From NCBI RefSeq assembly GCF_015680235.1, contig NZ_JADLJL010000002.1, positions 62,001-126,000 of the forward strand: a stretch of 64,000 nucleotides of DNA. The letters are read 5' to 3'. Position numbers and translations under genes: made by a program. The notes beneath the pieces were generated by a model. That model did no database searches. It worked only from the letters and a program-made list of their open reading frames with translations, and was not told where the DNA came from. Shown here piece after piece: positions 34,239-42,114 of the stretch (within the stretch, counting starts at the first letter, position 1; every line of letters begins with the position of its first letter). This DNA comes from Pseudomonas guariconensis (GTDB taxonomy: Bacteria; Pseudomonadota; Gammaproteobacteria; Pseudomonadales; Pseudomonadaceae).

Positions 34239-34475
34239 ATGAATGATCACCTCCGTGATTGGTTGAGCGGGGCCACAAATGAGCGGCGCCAGGCAGTTGC
34301 TGCCGCCGCGAAGACATCCGTGGGTCATCTGTGGCAGCTCGCAGGTGGTCACCGGAAGGCCTCTGCTGATCTCGCCGAACGGCTGCAAGACGCATCTGGT
34401 GGAGAAATCACCATCGCCGGCTTGCGCCCAGATCTCATCACGTTTGCTCGAAAAGCGCTTAAGGGCGCCGCCTAA
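34239..34475 (+). CDS. Cro-like repressor
   Basis: First gene rightward of the operators, divergent to the repressor. The 78-residue product starts MNDHLRDWLSGATNERRQAV and has an HTH AAAAKTSVGHLWQLAGGHRK, as in YdaS/Cro-type proteins. TAAGGAG (34225-34231) sets the ATG at 34239 instead of the open frame upstream. Likely switches the phage to lytic growth by binding the same operators. Confidence 0.8.
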   Translation: MNDHLRDWLSGATNERRQAVAAAAKTSVGHLWQLAGGHRKASADLAERLQDASGGEITIAGLRPDLITFARKALKGAA

Positions 34476-34508
34476 CCATCTTCAACAGCAGCAAGGAGCC
34501 TTTCCCGC

Positions 34509-34697
34509 ATGTACGCCAACCCCAAGCACCTGCATGACCGTGAGATCAAGGTCCGGGTCGATGAGGACACGTTCGAACTGATTCAGGCGCTGGCCAAGTT
34601 TCACCGCACCCAGCGTGCGGTGCTGTGCCGTGAGCTGCTTGAGGCGCAATTGGCCGCCCTGTCTTCGGAGACTACCGGTGAACACGAAGTGGCCTGA
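34509..34697 (+). CDS. Ribbon-helix-helix-like protein
   Basis: The 62-residue protein MYANPKHLHDREIKVRVDED continues with TFELIQALAKFHRTQRAVLC, the strand-helix-helix pattern of Arc/CopG regulators. AAGGAG precedes the start. Likely an early DNA-binding regulator in the rightward operon. Confidence 0.65.
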   Translation: MYANPKHLHDREIKVRVDEDTFELIQALAKFHRTQRAVLCRELLEAQLAALSSETTGEHEVA

Positions 34698-34715
34698 AGG
34701 CCCGGAGGAGGGCCC

Positions 34716-34895
34716 ATGCCTATTGAACAGGTCGGCCTGGACCAGGGATTGATGGAGCAGTTGGAGCGAGAGGCTGCGCGTCGGGGGATGACTCCTGAGG
34801 CGCTTGCAGCAGAGCTCATCCGTCGAGAACTGGCCAGCCGAACCAAGCCCCGTAACCCGCGGGGGGTGGTAACGCCATTCCACCGAAGGGCCTGA
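34716..34895 (+). CDS. Second small RHH-like protein, 59 residues
   Basis: Starts MPIEQVGLDQGLMEQLEREA with GGAGGAGG upstream. The segment LEREAARRGMTPEALAAELI then RRELASR resembles the two helices of RHH proteins. It follows the 62-residue RHH-like gene by 18 bp; the pair may form a heteromeric regulator. Confidence 0.6.
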   Translation: MPIEQVGLDQGLMEQLEREAARRGMTPEALAAELIRRELASRTKPRNPRGVVTPFHRRA

Positions 34896-34925
34896 CCAGG
34901 CCCTGATAAGCCCGAATCGTGAGCA

Positions 34926-34955
34926 TAAAAAAACCGCCTGGCGGGGCGGTTTCTT
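34926..34955 (+). terminator. Early terminator in the rightward operon
   Basis: ACCGCC (34933-34938) and GGCGGT (34945-34950) form a stem preceded by A7 and followed by TTTCTT. It would limit transcription into replication genes unless antiterminated, similar to lambda tR1. Confidence 0.6.
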
Positions 34956-34978
34956 CAACTACTTCTGTGAGGCTGATT

Positions 34979-35200
34979 ATGCATAGCTCCCACCTACATG
35001 TACAGGCCCTGAGCGGGCCCGCGCCACAAAATGCGAATCACGATTTCGTGGCGCGCAGTCATTTTGACCTGGCAGTGAATGCCGCTCGCCAGGTTCGAGC
35101 CCAGTACTCGCGCCAATCCAAACGACAGCTCGTCCGTGAGTGCCTGCAGCACCTGCACGCGTTCCTGGCTGCCCCGCGCCCTGGAGCAGCCCATGAGTAA
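34979..35200 (+). CDS. Small phage protein, 73 residues
   Basis: Begins MHSSHLHVQALSGPAPQNAN with GAGG before the ATG. The C-terminal part, RQSKRQLVRECLQHLHAFLA, looks like real protein. Its 5' part contains the dispersed 34-bp hairpin element (35021-35054), so the gene may have formed over that element. Overlaps the replication gene start by 8 bp. Confidence 0.5.
   Translation: MHSSHLHVQALSGPAPQNANHDFVARSHFDLAVNAARQVRAQYSRQSKRQLVRECLQHLHAFLAAPRPGAAHE
35021..35054. repeat. Dispersed hairpin element, copy 1
   Basis: GCGCCACAAAAT (35021-35032) and ATTTCGTGGCGC (35043-35054) form a 12-bp stem with one G-T pair. A second copy with the same stem lies at 42434-42468. Confidence 0.7.
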
Positions 35201-36023
35201 CGTCATCTCTCTCAAATCAGCCGGGGGGTTTACCCGGATGGAAAACGATCTGTACGAGGCGTTGATCGCGGCCGACCTGTCGGGGCGTGAGCTTCGCGTG
35301 GCTCTTGCAATCCACCGCCTCACCGCAGGTTACAACCAGGAAGCCGTGAAGGTTGCCGCGCTGTACATCGCCAAGATGATGTACCAGGACGAAGCCAAGG
35401 CCGTTGCTGAGCGTGCAAACGTCTCTCGCGCGATCAACTCTCTGATCCGTCAACGTGTGATTTTCCGTGATGGCGGTAGCCGTGACCCAATCACTTTCCT
35501 GCCTGTTTCCGAGTGGAAAATTGACCAGAAATCCACTGTGTCGAAATCTACACACTGTGTAGAAAAGACCCTTGCCACTGTGTCGAAAATTACACACATA
35601 AAAGAAAGAAATACAAATACCAATGCTAACGCATTGGTTGTCGCCGCTGTCGCTTCGACGGTCGATGGCGAAGGGCAGGGTGAAGATCCAAAGCCAGCCA
35701 CCGATCCTGTCCAGCCCGAGCAGACGAAAGCCGATCGCATACCGTACGGTCGCATTGTCGCGATCTACAACGAGGTTTGCGGTGGCACGCTCCCTCAGTG
35801 CATGAAGCTCACCGAGAAACGCCGGCGCCTAATCCGCGGCTGCTGGAACCTCGAGGTCAATGGTGTTCACCCCTTCCGTAAGGGTGAGTTCTGGGCCGCC
35901 TATTTCACCGACTGCCTGGCCAACAAGCACTGGGTCGGCCAGAACGACCGTGGCTGGACCGCCGATATTGAGTTCCTGACCCGCCAGGACAAGGTGCTCA
36001 AGGTTCTGGAGGCTCAGCAATGA
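35193..36023 (+). CDS. Replication initiator, lambda O-like
   Basis: The 276-residue protein has an N-terminal winged-helix replication-O domain: FTRMENDLYEALIAADLSGR, then ELRVALAIHRLTAGYNQEAV and NVSRAINSLIRQRVI (residues 12-95), followed by a low-complexity linker and a C-terminal helicase-binding part. It should bind the origin iterons that lie within its own gene and load the helicase encoded next. Start at 35193; the longer frame upstream lies over the previous gene. ATGA overlap with the helicase. Confidence 0.85.
   Translation: MSNVISLKSAGGFTRMENDLYEALIAADLSGRELRVALAIHRLTAGYNQEAVKVAALYIAKMMYQDEAKAVAERANVSRAINSLIRQRVIFRDGGSRDPITFLPVSEWKIDQKSTVSKSTHCVEKTLATVSKITHIKERNTNTNANALVVAAVASTVDGEGQGEDPKPATDPVQPEQTKADRIPYGRIVAIYNEVCGGTLPQCMKLTEKRRRLIRGCWNLEVNGVHPFRKGEFWAAYFTDCLANKHWVGQNDRGWTADIEFLTRQDKVLKVLEAQQ
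35533..35621. other. Candidate phage replication origin inside the O-like gene
   Basis: CCACTGTGTCGAAATCTACAC (35533 on) recurs at 35575-35597 as CCACTGTGTCGAAAATTACA, and CACTGTGT occurs a third time at 35553. Each copy is itself partly inverted (TGTGT...ACACA). An AT-rich tract follows to 35621. Iterons plus AT-rich DNA in the middle of the initiator gene is exactly the lambda layout. Confidence 0.6.
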
Positions 36024-37417
36024 TCGAGACTCGCCCACTGGTCTCCGAGGAAGCCGAACACGGCGTCGTCGGCGCACTGATGCACCAGCCTGACCTGATC
36101 GAATCTATCGGCGCCAAGGTATCCGTCCAGCACTTCTACGACCCTGATGCCGCCGACCTGTTCGGCATGATCCTGGGCGCTCGGTCGGCAGGCCGACCAG
36201 TTGACCCGGTAGCCCTGTCGGACATCCGCCCAACGCTCAGCAGCGGTGAGCTCACTATCGTTCGAGCTTCTGAGCTCATGCGCTCTGTTCCGTCCGTGGC
36301 CAACGTCCATGAGTACGCCAGGATCGTTTCGGAGCGTTACAAGGCGCGCCAGATCAGCGAAATCGGGCAGTCGATCATCGATATGGCGACCCATGCGCGC
36401 CCCATCGCCGGAATCATCGCGGATGTCCAGCAAACCGTCATGACGCTCAATAGCGAAGATGACGAGCCGGATGTTATCAGCCTGGCCGAGGCCCTTGGCC
36501 CCGTCATCGATGAAATGGACGACCGCTTCAACGGACAGGGCATCAATGGGCACTCCACCGGTCTGGCTGATCTTGATGAACTGCTGCAGGGCCTGCGCGG
36601 CTCTCACGTGATCATCATCGCCGGGCGGCCAGGGACAGGCAAAACAACCCTGGGCCTGGGGATTGCCGAGCATCTGACGATCCGCAACGGCAAGTCCGCT
36701 TTGGTGTTTTCGCTCGAGATGTCCGGCAAAGAGCTGTCGAAGCGAAGCCTTGCGTCTGCCTCGGCTGTAACGCTGGGCAACATCGACACTGGCAAGGCCA
36801 TGGGTGACGGTGAGCAGATCCAGAAGATTACTGCTGCTGTCGGGCGTATGCGTGACGCCGACCTGCGTATCTGCCAGAAGGGCGGCCTTCCGCTGAGCCG
36901 TATCCGCAACATCGCGCGGTTCCAGCACAAAGCCAAGCCCTTGGACCTGATCGTCATCGACTACATCGGCCTGATCGCGCCGGAGGCAGGTAGCCGCCAG
37001 CAGAATCGCAACCTCGAGCTCGGAGCGATCAGCCGCGGGATCAAGGGCATGGCCAAGGAACTGAACGTGCCAGTGATCGTTCTGGCCCAGCTCAACCGAA
37101 GCATCGAGACTCGTACCACCAAAAAGCCGCAGATGTCGGACCTGCGCGACTCCGGCGAGATCGAGCAGGACGCCGACATCATCCTGATCGCGCACCGGGA
37201 TGCAGATTCCGATCTTGGACAAAGCGGCGTCACCGAAATCGACGTAGTGAAGCACCGCCACGCGTCGACCGGGCACTGCCTATTGCAGCACCAGGGTGAA
37301 TTCGCCCGCTTCACCAACTACGCCGGATCGCGTGAACAGCAGCAGGCTGCCGCACAGCCGGCACGGCGGTCATCTCGTTCGATGCTCAACGATTTCAAGC
37401 CAGGGGGTAGCTTCTGA
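36020..37417 (+). CDS. Replicative DNA helicase, DnaB family
   Basis: Hexameric 5'-3' helicase, 465 residues, the normal length. The N-terminal DnaB domain (PLVSEEAEHGVVGALMHQPD) is followed by the RecA-like core with Walker A IIAGRPGTGKTTLG (about 195-208), Walker B LIVIDYIGLI and the QLNRSIETR motif. A phage-encoded helicase, unlike lambda P, makes the phage independent of stealing host DnaB. The last base overlaps the next ATG. Confidence 0.95.
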   Translation: MIETRPLVSEEAEHGVVGALMHQPDLIESIGAKVSVQHFYDPDAADLFGMILGARSAGRPVDPVALSDIRPTLSSGELTIVRASELMRSVPSVANVHEYARIVSERYKARQISEIGQSIIDMATHARPIAGIIADVQQTVMTLNSEDDEPDVISLAEALGPVIDEMDDRFNGQGINGHSTGLADLDELLQGLRGSHVIIIAGRPGTGKTTLGLGIAEHLTIRNGKSALVFSLEMSGKELSKRSLASASAVTLGNIDTGKAMGDGEQIQKITAAVGRMRDADLRICQKGGLPLSRIRNIARFQHKAKPLDLIVIDYIGLIAPEAGSRQQNRNLELGAISRGIKGMAKELNVPVIVLAQLNRSIETRTTKKPQMSDLRDSGEIEQDADIILIAHRDADSDLGQSGVTEIDVVKHRHASTGHCLLQHQGEFARFTNYAGSREQQQAAAQPARRSSRSMLNDFKPGGSF

Positions 37418-38052
37418 TGGGGCAAACAATCTTCGCGCGCGGCGGCTACCTCATGCGCTCGCACTCTGAAACGCGCTGGGCCGACATGATGGACGCCCTG
37501 AATATCGACTGGCTGTACGAGCCGCGCCTGGTGAAAACCCGGCATGGCGCTTATCTGCCGGACTTTTACCTGCCTCGGGCCGGTATGTTCGTGGAGGTCA
37601 AAGGCCCGCGCCCAACGGAAGTCGAGCGCGAAAAGGCCATGGACGCCAGCGCCGCTACCGGCTGTCCGGTGGTGATTGCCTATGGCGACATGCAGTTCAT
37701 GTTCCCAGGCGTCGGCGGTGCACGGTTGCTTGTCCTGTATGCCGGCCGCACCGTCGAGTTCAGCACTCACGAGCTGCATGGCCTGATCGAGCATGGTCTT
37801 GGGAAGGACGCATACCACGGCTACCTGCGTGTCGGCATGAAGCAGCCGCACCCTGGCGCATTGCATATCTACGAGATTGCCCAGAGCTCAGCGGTGGCGG
37901 CCATGGACCGTAGCGTGCGTGAACGCTACCTGGCCGGCGTGAGCCGCGAAGCCAACGCGGAGAAGACCGCCATGCACGGCCAGATTAGCCGCAGCGAATG
38001 GGCGCTCACCAAGTTCGTCGAGAAGCTGAATGCTCGCAAGGAGGCAGCATGA
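37417..38052 (+). CDS. PD-(D/E)XK nuclease-like phage protein
   Basis: The 211-residue protein shows a nuclease core in its first third: Glu18 (RSHSETRWADMM), YLPDFYLP with Asp49, and FVEVKGP with Glu60 and Lys62, the PD...ExK pattern of small endonucleases such as VSR or T7 endonuclease I. The C-terminal half is of unknown fold. Placed between helicase and nin-like genes, it may resolve or nick replication intermediates. Confidence 0.7.
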   Translation: MGQTIFARGGYLMRSHSETRWADMMDALNIDWLYEPRLVKTRHGAYLPDFYLPRAGMFVEVKGPRPTEVEREKAMDASAATGCPVVIAYGDMQFMFPGVGGARLLVLYAGRTVEFSTHELHGLIEHGLGKDAYHGYLRVGMKQPHPGALHIYEIAQSSAVAAMDRSVRERYLAGVSREANAEKTAMHGQISRSEWALTKFVEKLNARKEAA

Positions 38053-38120
38053 GCCGTGCACACCTGCTGGCCAAGTTGAACATCAAGCGCGCCGGGCAGC
38101 CGGCCGGGGAGGTGGTGTGA
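38049..38120 (+). CDS. Very small coupled gene, 23 residues
   Basis: Reads MSRAHLLAKLNIKRAGQPAG and ends EVV. It is linked by ATGA to the nuclease gene and by a 1-bp overlap to the next gene, which supports translation. It may serve only as a coupling leader. Confidence 0.4.
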   Translation: MSRAHLLAKLNIKRAGQPAGEVV

Positions 38121-38269
38121 TGAACAAAATCCACATGTGGCACCGCATGGCAATGCTTGGCCTGATCAGCGTGAAGTGCGGCCGAATGGTCAAGGCTACC
38201 CAGTTCACGAACGAGCCCAAGAAAGTCACCTGCCTGGCCTGCCTGAAGAAGATGGGGGGTATCCCGTGA
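38120..38269 (+). CDS. Small Cys-containing phage protein, 49 residues
   Basis: Starts MNKIHMWHRMAMLGLISVKC. VKCGR and VTCLACLKKMG give three Cys placed like a zinc knuckle, a recurrent type in phage nin regions. Coupled on both sides. Confidence 0.6.
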   Translation: MNKIHMWHRMAMLGLISVKCGRMVKATQFTNEPKKVTCLACLKKMGGIP

Positions 38270-38463
38270 TTGACCAGCGCCGCTTACTCATCATCCAGAT
38301 CGCTATTTCCATGCTTGAGCAATGGTACTCAACCTGGGAGGGATTCAAGAGCCACCACGATGGAGGCATTCGGCGTCTGGCGCTGTGCTCAAAGGCCCGT
38401 GGATTGGTTTATCACGACCGGGCGTTGCTGAAGGGTGCGAAAGCCATGCAGGAGAAGCACTGA
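38266..38463 (+). CDS. Hypothetical phage protein, 65 residues
   Basis: Starts at GTG 38266 (overlapping the previous stop) with GGGGGT upstream and reads MIDQRRLLIIQIAISMLEQW. Helical, no recognised family. The TGA overlaps the next ATG by one base. Confidence 0.55.
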   Translation: MIDQRRLLIIQIAISMLEQWYSTWEGFKSHHDGGIRRLALCSKARGLVYHDRALLKGAKAMQEKH

Positions 38464-38753
38464 TGGACACCAACAAGATGCGCGAGCAGTTCGAGACGGC
38501 GTTCGTCGAGGAGCAGGTGCGGGCATGCGGCGAGGGTTTCCGAAGCTCTGCGGTTTACATGGTCAAGCAGAACATGGCCACGGTAAGCGCGGCGTGGTGG
38601 GCGTGGCAGGCCTCCCGCGCGGTCATAGTGCTGGATCTTTCCGACCTGTCCCAGTGCTTCAGCCCGAACGACTGCGGCGACTGGGCGATGTGGCTAGACG
38701 ACGTGAAGAAACTGATCGAGGCCCAAGGCCTGAAGGTCAAGGTGAAGCCATGA
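38463..38753 (+). CDS. Hypothetical phage protein, 96 residues
   Basis: MDTNKMREQFETAFVEEQVR, then a Trp-rich part AAWWAWQASRA and a C-terminal DDVKKLIEAQGLKVK helix. The N-terminal E-x-F...W-x-A-W-Q-A-S-R pattern is shared by many phage Ea-type proteins. Start is the coupled ATG at 38463. Confidence 0.6.
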   Translation: MDTNKMREQFETAFVEEQVRACGEGFRSSAVYMVKQNMATVSAAWWAWQASRAVIVLDLSDLSQCFSPNDCGDWAMWLDDVKKLIEAQGLKVKVKP

Positions 38754-39208
38754 CCATCGACAAAGAGAAGCTGAAGGAGCTGGCCGAGGCTGCTACGCAA
38801 AACCATGGCGCTCGGCGCGTGGAATTCGACCACAACGGCCGGCATGTGATCGGAGATGGCAGCTGGAAGATCCTGAGCGCCTGGCATACGCCAGACGGCA
38901 AGGTCGCGCAGAACGCTGAGTTCGCCGCAGCTGCGAGCCCGGCTACGGTACTGGCTCTGCTCGCGGAGATCGAGCACGCGGAGAGCCGTCTGCACGACGT
39001 TGCTGTGCTGTGCGCGACAGTCGAGCAAGAGCGCGACCAGCTCAAGGCCGAGAACGAGGCGCTGCGCAAGGATGCCGAGCGCTATCGCGCCATCCGTGAC
39101 GATATCCCACATGGTGACTTGGGGCGAGCAATCCTCGATGTTCAGGCCGCAGACGATTATGACGCCGCGGTGGACGCGGCCATGGCCCAGGAGGTGAGCC
39201 ATGGCTGA
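38750..39208 (+). CDS. Ead/Ea22-like phage protein, 152 residues
   Basis: MTIDKEKLKELAEAATQNHG at the start and a coiled coil VEQERDQLKAENEALRKDAE followed by RYRAIRDD near residues 98-122 are typical of Ead/Ea22-like accessory proteins. The ATG is coupled to the previous stop. Unknown function. Confidence 0.65.
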   Translation: MTIDKEKLKELAEAATQNHGARRVEFDHNGRHVIGDGSWKILSAWHTPDGKVAQNAEFAAAASPATVLALLAEIEHAESRLHDVAVLCATVEQERDQLKAENEALRKDAERYRAIRDDIPHGDLGRAILDVQAADDYDAAVDAAMAQEVSHG

Positions 39209-39647
39209 CCTTATGCTTCGCAACGAATCCGACCGTACTCGCCTGCTGGGATACATCCAGGGGCTGGACCTGGCCAAGCCGCGCCGCCTAACCATCGTCG
39301 AGGTGCGCAGCAGGCGCTCGGATGCACAGAACCGCTTGCTGTGGCAGTGGAACGGCTTGATCCAGGCTCACCTGCGCGACTCGTTCGGCCAGCTGGCCAG
39401 TGCCGAGGAGTGGCACGAGATCCTGGTGGCCAAGCTCTGGCCCGCCGAGGTGCACCCGGTGGAACTGCCCGACGGCACCCGGTACCGCGTCGGACGCGCC
39501 AAGACCCGTAAGTTCAACACCCAGCAGATGACCCAGTACTTGGAGCTGCTGGACGCCTACTGCGCGGAGCACCTGCAGCTGCTCCTGCCGCATCCCGAGG
39601 ACCTGATGATGGCGATCTACGGCGAGCGCCGGGGGAGGGCTGCGTGA
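39201..39647 (+). CDS. ninB: NinB-like recombination protein
   Basis: The 148-residue protein matches lambda NinB (Orf), which binds single-stranded DNA and helps RecF-type recombination: RRLTIVEVRSRRSDAQNRLL and WQWNGLIQAHL near the start, EEWHEILVAKLWP in the middle, the QMTQYLELLDAYCAEHL helix near the end. AGGAGG precedes the ATG. It is directly followed by ninG as in lambdoid phages. Confidence 0.85.
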   Translation: MADLMLRNESDRTRLLGYIQGLDLAKPRRLTIVEVRSRRSDAQNRLLWQWNGLIQAHLRDSFGQLASAEEWHEILVAKLWPAEVHPVELPDGTRYRVGRAKTRKFNTQQMTQYLELLDAYCAEHLQLLLPHPEDLMMAIYGERRGRAA

Positions 39648-40249
39648 TGCTTGCCAAGGAGATCAAGCCGAAGAAGTGCAAGGCACCAGGTTGTAGCAAG
39701 CACTTCAAGCCGACCATGACCACGCAGAAGGTGTGCAGCATCGCCTGTGCCCTGGCGATGACCAAGGATCCGAAGGCACAGAAGGTGGCAGCCAAGGCCA
39801 TTACCAAGCAAGCGCGACAGGACCTGCGGGAGCGCCGGGAGAAGCTGAAGACCCGTCGCGAGCACATGGCCGAAGCGCAGACCGCGTTCAACGCCTATAT
39901 CCGCGAGCGTGACGCCGGCTTGCCGTGCATCAGCTGCGACTCGCTGCCGAGCGACCACGACCTCATCACCGGTAGCCGCTGGGACGCCGGCCATTACCGG
40001 TCGGTTGGCGCCTGCCCGGAGCTGCGGTTCGAGCCGCTGAACGTCCATCGGCAGTGCGTGAAGTGCAACCGAAACCTGTCTGGGAACGCGATCGAGTACC
40101 GCATCCGGTTGGTGAAGCGTATCGGCGCCGAAGCAGTTGAGTGGTTAGAGGGCCCTCATAAGGCCCTGCGCCTGACCATCGAAGATCTGCAGGCCATCAA
40201 GGCTCTGTACAGGCAAAAACTCAAAAGCCTGAGGAGAGCAGCGGCATGA
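39647..40249 (+). CDS. ninG: NinG-like recombination nuclease (Rap)
   Basis: Structure-specific recombination endonuclease of 200 residues. It has an N-terminal zinc finger CKAPGCSKHF...CSIACA, a lysine- and arginine-rich coiled part, then CISCDS...WDAGHYRSVGACPELRF with NVHRQCVKCNRNLSGN, the NinG core. GGGGGAGGG precedes the ATG pair at 39644/39647. Confidence 0.88.
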   Translation: MLAKEIKPKKCKAPGCSKHFKPTMTTQKVCSIACALAMTKDPKAQKVAAKAITKQARQDLRERREKLKTRREHMAEAQTAFNAYIRERDAGLPCISCDSLPSDHDLITGSRWDAGHYRSVGACPELRFEPLNVHRQCVKCNRNLSGNAIEYRIRLVKRIGAEAVEWLEGPHKALRLTIEDLQAIKALYRQKLKSLRRAAA

Positions 40250-40935
40250 CACCGGCATGGGGATTCCTGATGTTGGCCGCCCTCTTGGCGGCAGGTGGCG
40301 CGGCGTTGTCCTGGGCGGGTGCGATACGCCGCAAGCGGCACCACGAAGAATTCATTTTGAGAAAGACCAAGCGGGCAGGGGGGTGGGCAGTGATCTATCA
40401 GAACGTTGTATCGGCAGTGGTTCGAGCCCTGGCGGCGGAGACGATCAACAGTGCAGGCGGCTGTGACTACACCCCTAAGGTGCAGGCCAGCAAGCTCAAA
40501 GGCGAGATCGTCGGCAAGGAGGCCGCATTCCTCATGGACTGCTGGGTGTTCGGCCGGCTGCACAAGAATCTCAGCGATGAGCACTGGCGGCACCTAGTGG
40601 CGAAGTACTCCACGCACGTCGACCGCAAGCACGCGGCTATCGAGGAAATCACCCGGCTGCACCGGTCACCGGCGCCCAAGCGCTTCCGCCACTGCGCGAT
40701 CCTGACCTGGGCCATGCCCAAGCTGCCCGGAGTGGATGGCAAGCGCAGCACCTGCGTGCTCCCGGCCGCCTGGTACGAGATGGACAACTGGAGCAACGAG
40801 CCGCACCCGATCAAGACGCAGGAGCGCTGGAGACGGGACATTCGAAAGGCACTGGAGCGCGAAGTAGACGCTGCGCTGGTCGAAGCACAGCACATTCTTG
40901 AGCATGAAGGCCTTTTGGTGGCAAATGTCGCTTGA
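40246..40935 (+). CDS. Possible late-gene regulator (Q-like position)
   Basis: The 229-residue protein starts with a hydrophobic segment (MTPAWGFLMLAALLAAGGAA) and has an unusual conserved-looking core KLKGEIVGKEAAFLMDCWVF followed by LVAKYSTHVDRKHAAIEEI. It is the last gene before the late promoter region, where lambda has Q, and it is followed by a terminator. I do not see the zinc finger of Q proteins, so function is inferred from place. Confidence 0.5.
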   Translation: MTPAWGFLMLAALLAAGGAALSWAGAIRRKRHHEEFILRKTKRAGGWAVIYQNVVSAVVRALAAETINSAGGCDYTPKVQASKLKGEIVGKEAAFLMDCWVFGRLHKNLSDEHWRHLVAKYSTHVDRKHAAIEEITRLHRSPAPKRFRHCAILTWAMPKLPGVDGKRSTCVLPAAWYEMDNWSNEPHPIKTQERWRRDIRKALEREVDAALVEAQHILEHEGLLVANVA

Positions 40936-41002
40936 CTATGAGTGAGCCAATGAGCCAATATGAGCCCATCCTGTCATTCCTGCGTGTTTGAGGATGACAA
41001 AT

Positions 41003-41031
41003 CAAACCCGGCCACTGTGCCGGGTTTTTTT
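41003..41031 (+). terminator. Rho-independent terminator before pagL
   Basis: CCCGGC (41007-41012) and GCCGGG (41019-41024) form a stem with AA/TT extension and end in T7. It separates the nin-like operon from the pagL moron. Confidence 0.85.
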
Positions 41032-41170
41032 ATTGTCCATTGAGGCCCTCAAGAGTCCTGGCGACAACCCAAGCGAGAGCGAGCAGAATTATTTTCTGGA
41101 ACGCGGAACGTTTTGATAGCACTATGATTCTGATAGGTTGCTAACTAAACAAACATGGAAGACCGTGATT

Positions 41171-41680
41171 ATGAAAATCGTTCTTGCTGCTGCAGCGCTT
41201 TCCCTTTTCGCTGCGTCCGCCGGAGCAGCTGAGCTTTCGGGGGCGCTCGGTGCGACAAGCCAAGGCGGCCTTACAGCGCGCGTAGGTGTGGGCTTCAACT
41301 GGGACAAAAGCTGGTTTGAGAGCAGCGCGGGCCGGCTCACCGGGTACTGGGATGCTGGTTACACCTACTGGGAAGCAGGTGATGCCTCTGGTGGCGCTCA
41401 TTCGCTGTCCTTTGCGCCAGTTTTCGTTTACGAGTTCGGCAGCGGTAACGTGAAGCCATTCGTTGAGGCTGGCATCGGCCTTGCGGTCTTTTCTGGTACA
41501 TCCGCTGGCGACCAGGACTTCGGCTCGGCTTTCAACTTCGAAGACCGCATCGGCGCAGGCTTGAAGATCGGCGAGACGCAGAAGGTTGGTATCCGAGCGA
41601 TCCACTACTCCAACGCTGGTATCAAGCAGCCGAACGACGGCATCGAGTCGTACTCCCTCTTCTACAGCCACCAGATTTAA
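41171..41680 (+). CDS. pagL: Lipid A 3-O-deacylase PagL
   Basis: Outer-membrane beta-barrel enzyme that removes the 3-O acyl chain of lipid A, lowering LPS immune recognition. The 169-residue precursor has a signal peptide (MKIVLAAAALSLFAASAGAA). The catalytic residues His145 and Ser147 (AIHYSNAGI) and Glu159 have exactly the spacing of the H126/S128/E140 triad of P. aeruginosa PagL. Alternating short beta strands and a C-terminal aromatic-type end fit an eight-stranded barrel. It stands alone between two terminators, a lysogenic-conversion moron. Confidence 0.92.
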   Translation: MKIVLAAAALSLFAASAGAAELSGALGATSQGGLTARVGVGFNWDKSWFESSAGRLTGYWDAGYTYWEAGDASGGAHSLSFAPVFVYEFGSGNVKPFVEAGIGLAVFSGTSAGDQDFGSAFNFEDRIGAGLKIGETQKVGIRAIHYSNAGIKQPNDGIESYSLFYSHQI

Positions 41681-41702
41681 CTGTTTCTGCGTAGCTCCCC
41701 TT

Positions 41703-41724
41703 GCCCGCCTTGTGCGGGCTTTTT
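41703..41724 (+). terminator. Terminator after pagL
   Basis: GCCCGC (41703-41708) and GCGGGC (41714-41719) plus T5. It ends the pagL unit right before the two membrane/coiled-coil genes. Confidence 0.85.
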
Positions 41725-41742
41725 CATTTCTGGAGATCTTGG

Positions 41743-42114
41743 ATGGACCCGACCGACCTCGGCCCAGGCACAGCCACCTGGCTGGGCGGAACGGGCACCG
41801 TATTGCTGGGCGGCTTTCTGTGGCTGCGCAAATTCCTGTCGAAGGATGCAGCCGATCGCGCGATGGACAACGCCGATATCGGCACCGTCCGCCGCTTGAA
41901 TGAATTGCTCGATTCCGAGCGTGAGTCCCGCAAGCTTGCCGAAGCCCGCGCAGACCAATTCGCCAAGGAGCGCAACGAGCTCGCAGCAGCAGTAGGGCGG
42001 ATGGAGGGGAAGATCGAAGCCCTCACTAGCCAGGTAGGCCAGCTCACCGAGAAGGTGACCACCCAGAGCGCCGAGATCTCCCGGCTTCGCTCCCAGCTTG
42101 GAGGTACAGCCTGA
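41743..42114 (+). CDS. Holin-like protein with coiled-coil tail
   Basis: The 123-residue protein has one N-terminal hydrophobic segment (ATWLGGTGTVLLGGFLWLRK, residues 11-30) and a long heptad tail from residue 50 (RLNELLDSERESRKLAEARA onward to KVTTQSAEISRLRSQLG). Proteins of this build stand in the lysis or pre-terminase position in Pseudomonas phages. No endolysin is nearby, so a holin role is not proven. Confidence 0.5.
   Translation: MDPTDLGPGTATWLGGTGTVLLGGFLWLRKFLSKDAADRAMDNADIGTVRRLNELLDSERESRKLAEARADQFAKERNELAAAVGRMEGKIEALTSQVGQLTEKVTTQSAEISRLRSQLGGTA

Noticed and set aside
35533-35597. Repeats considered as a CRISPR-like array
   Set aside because: Only two full copies and one partial copy with irregular spacing, lying within a coding gene; the origin explanation fits better.
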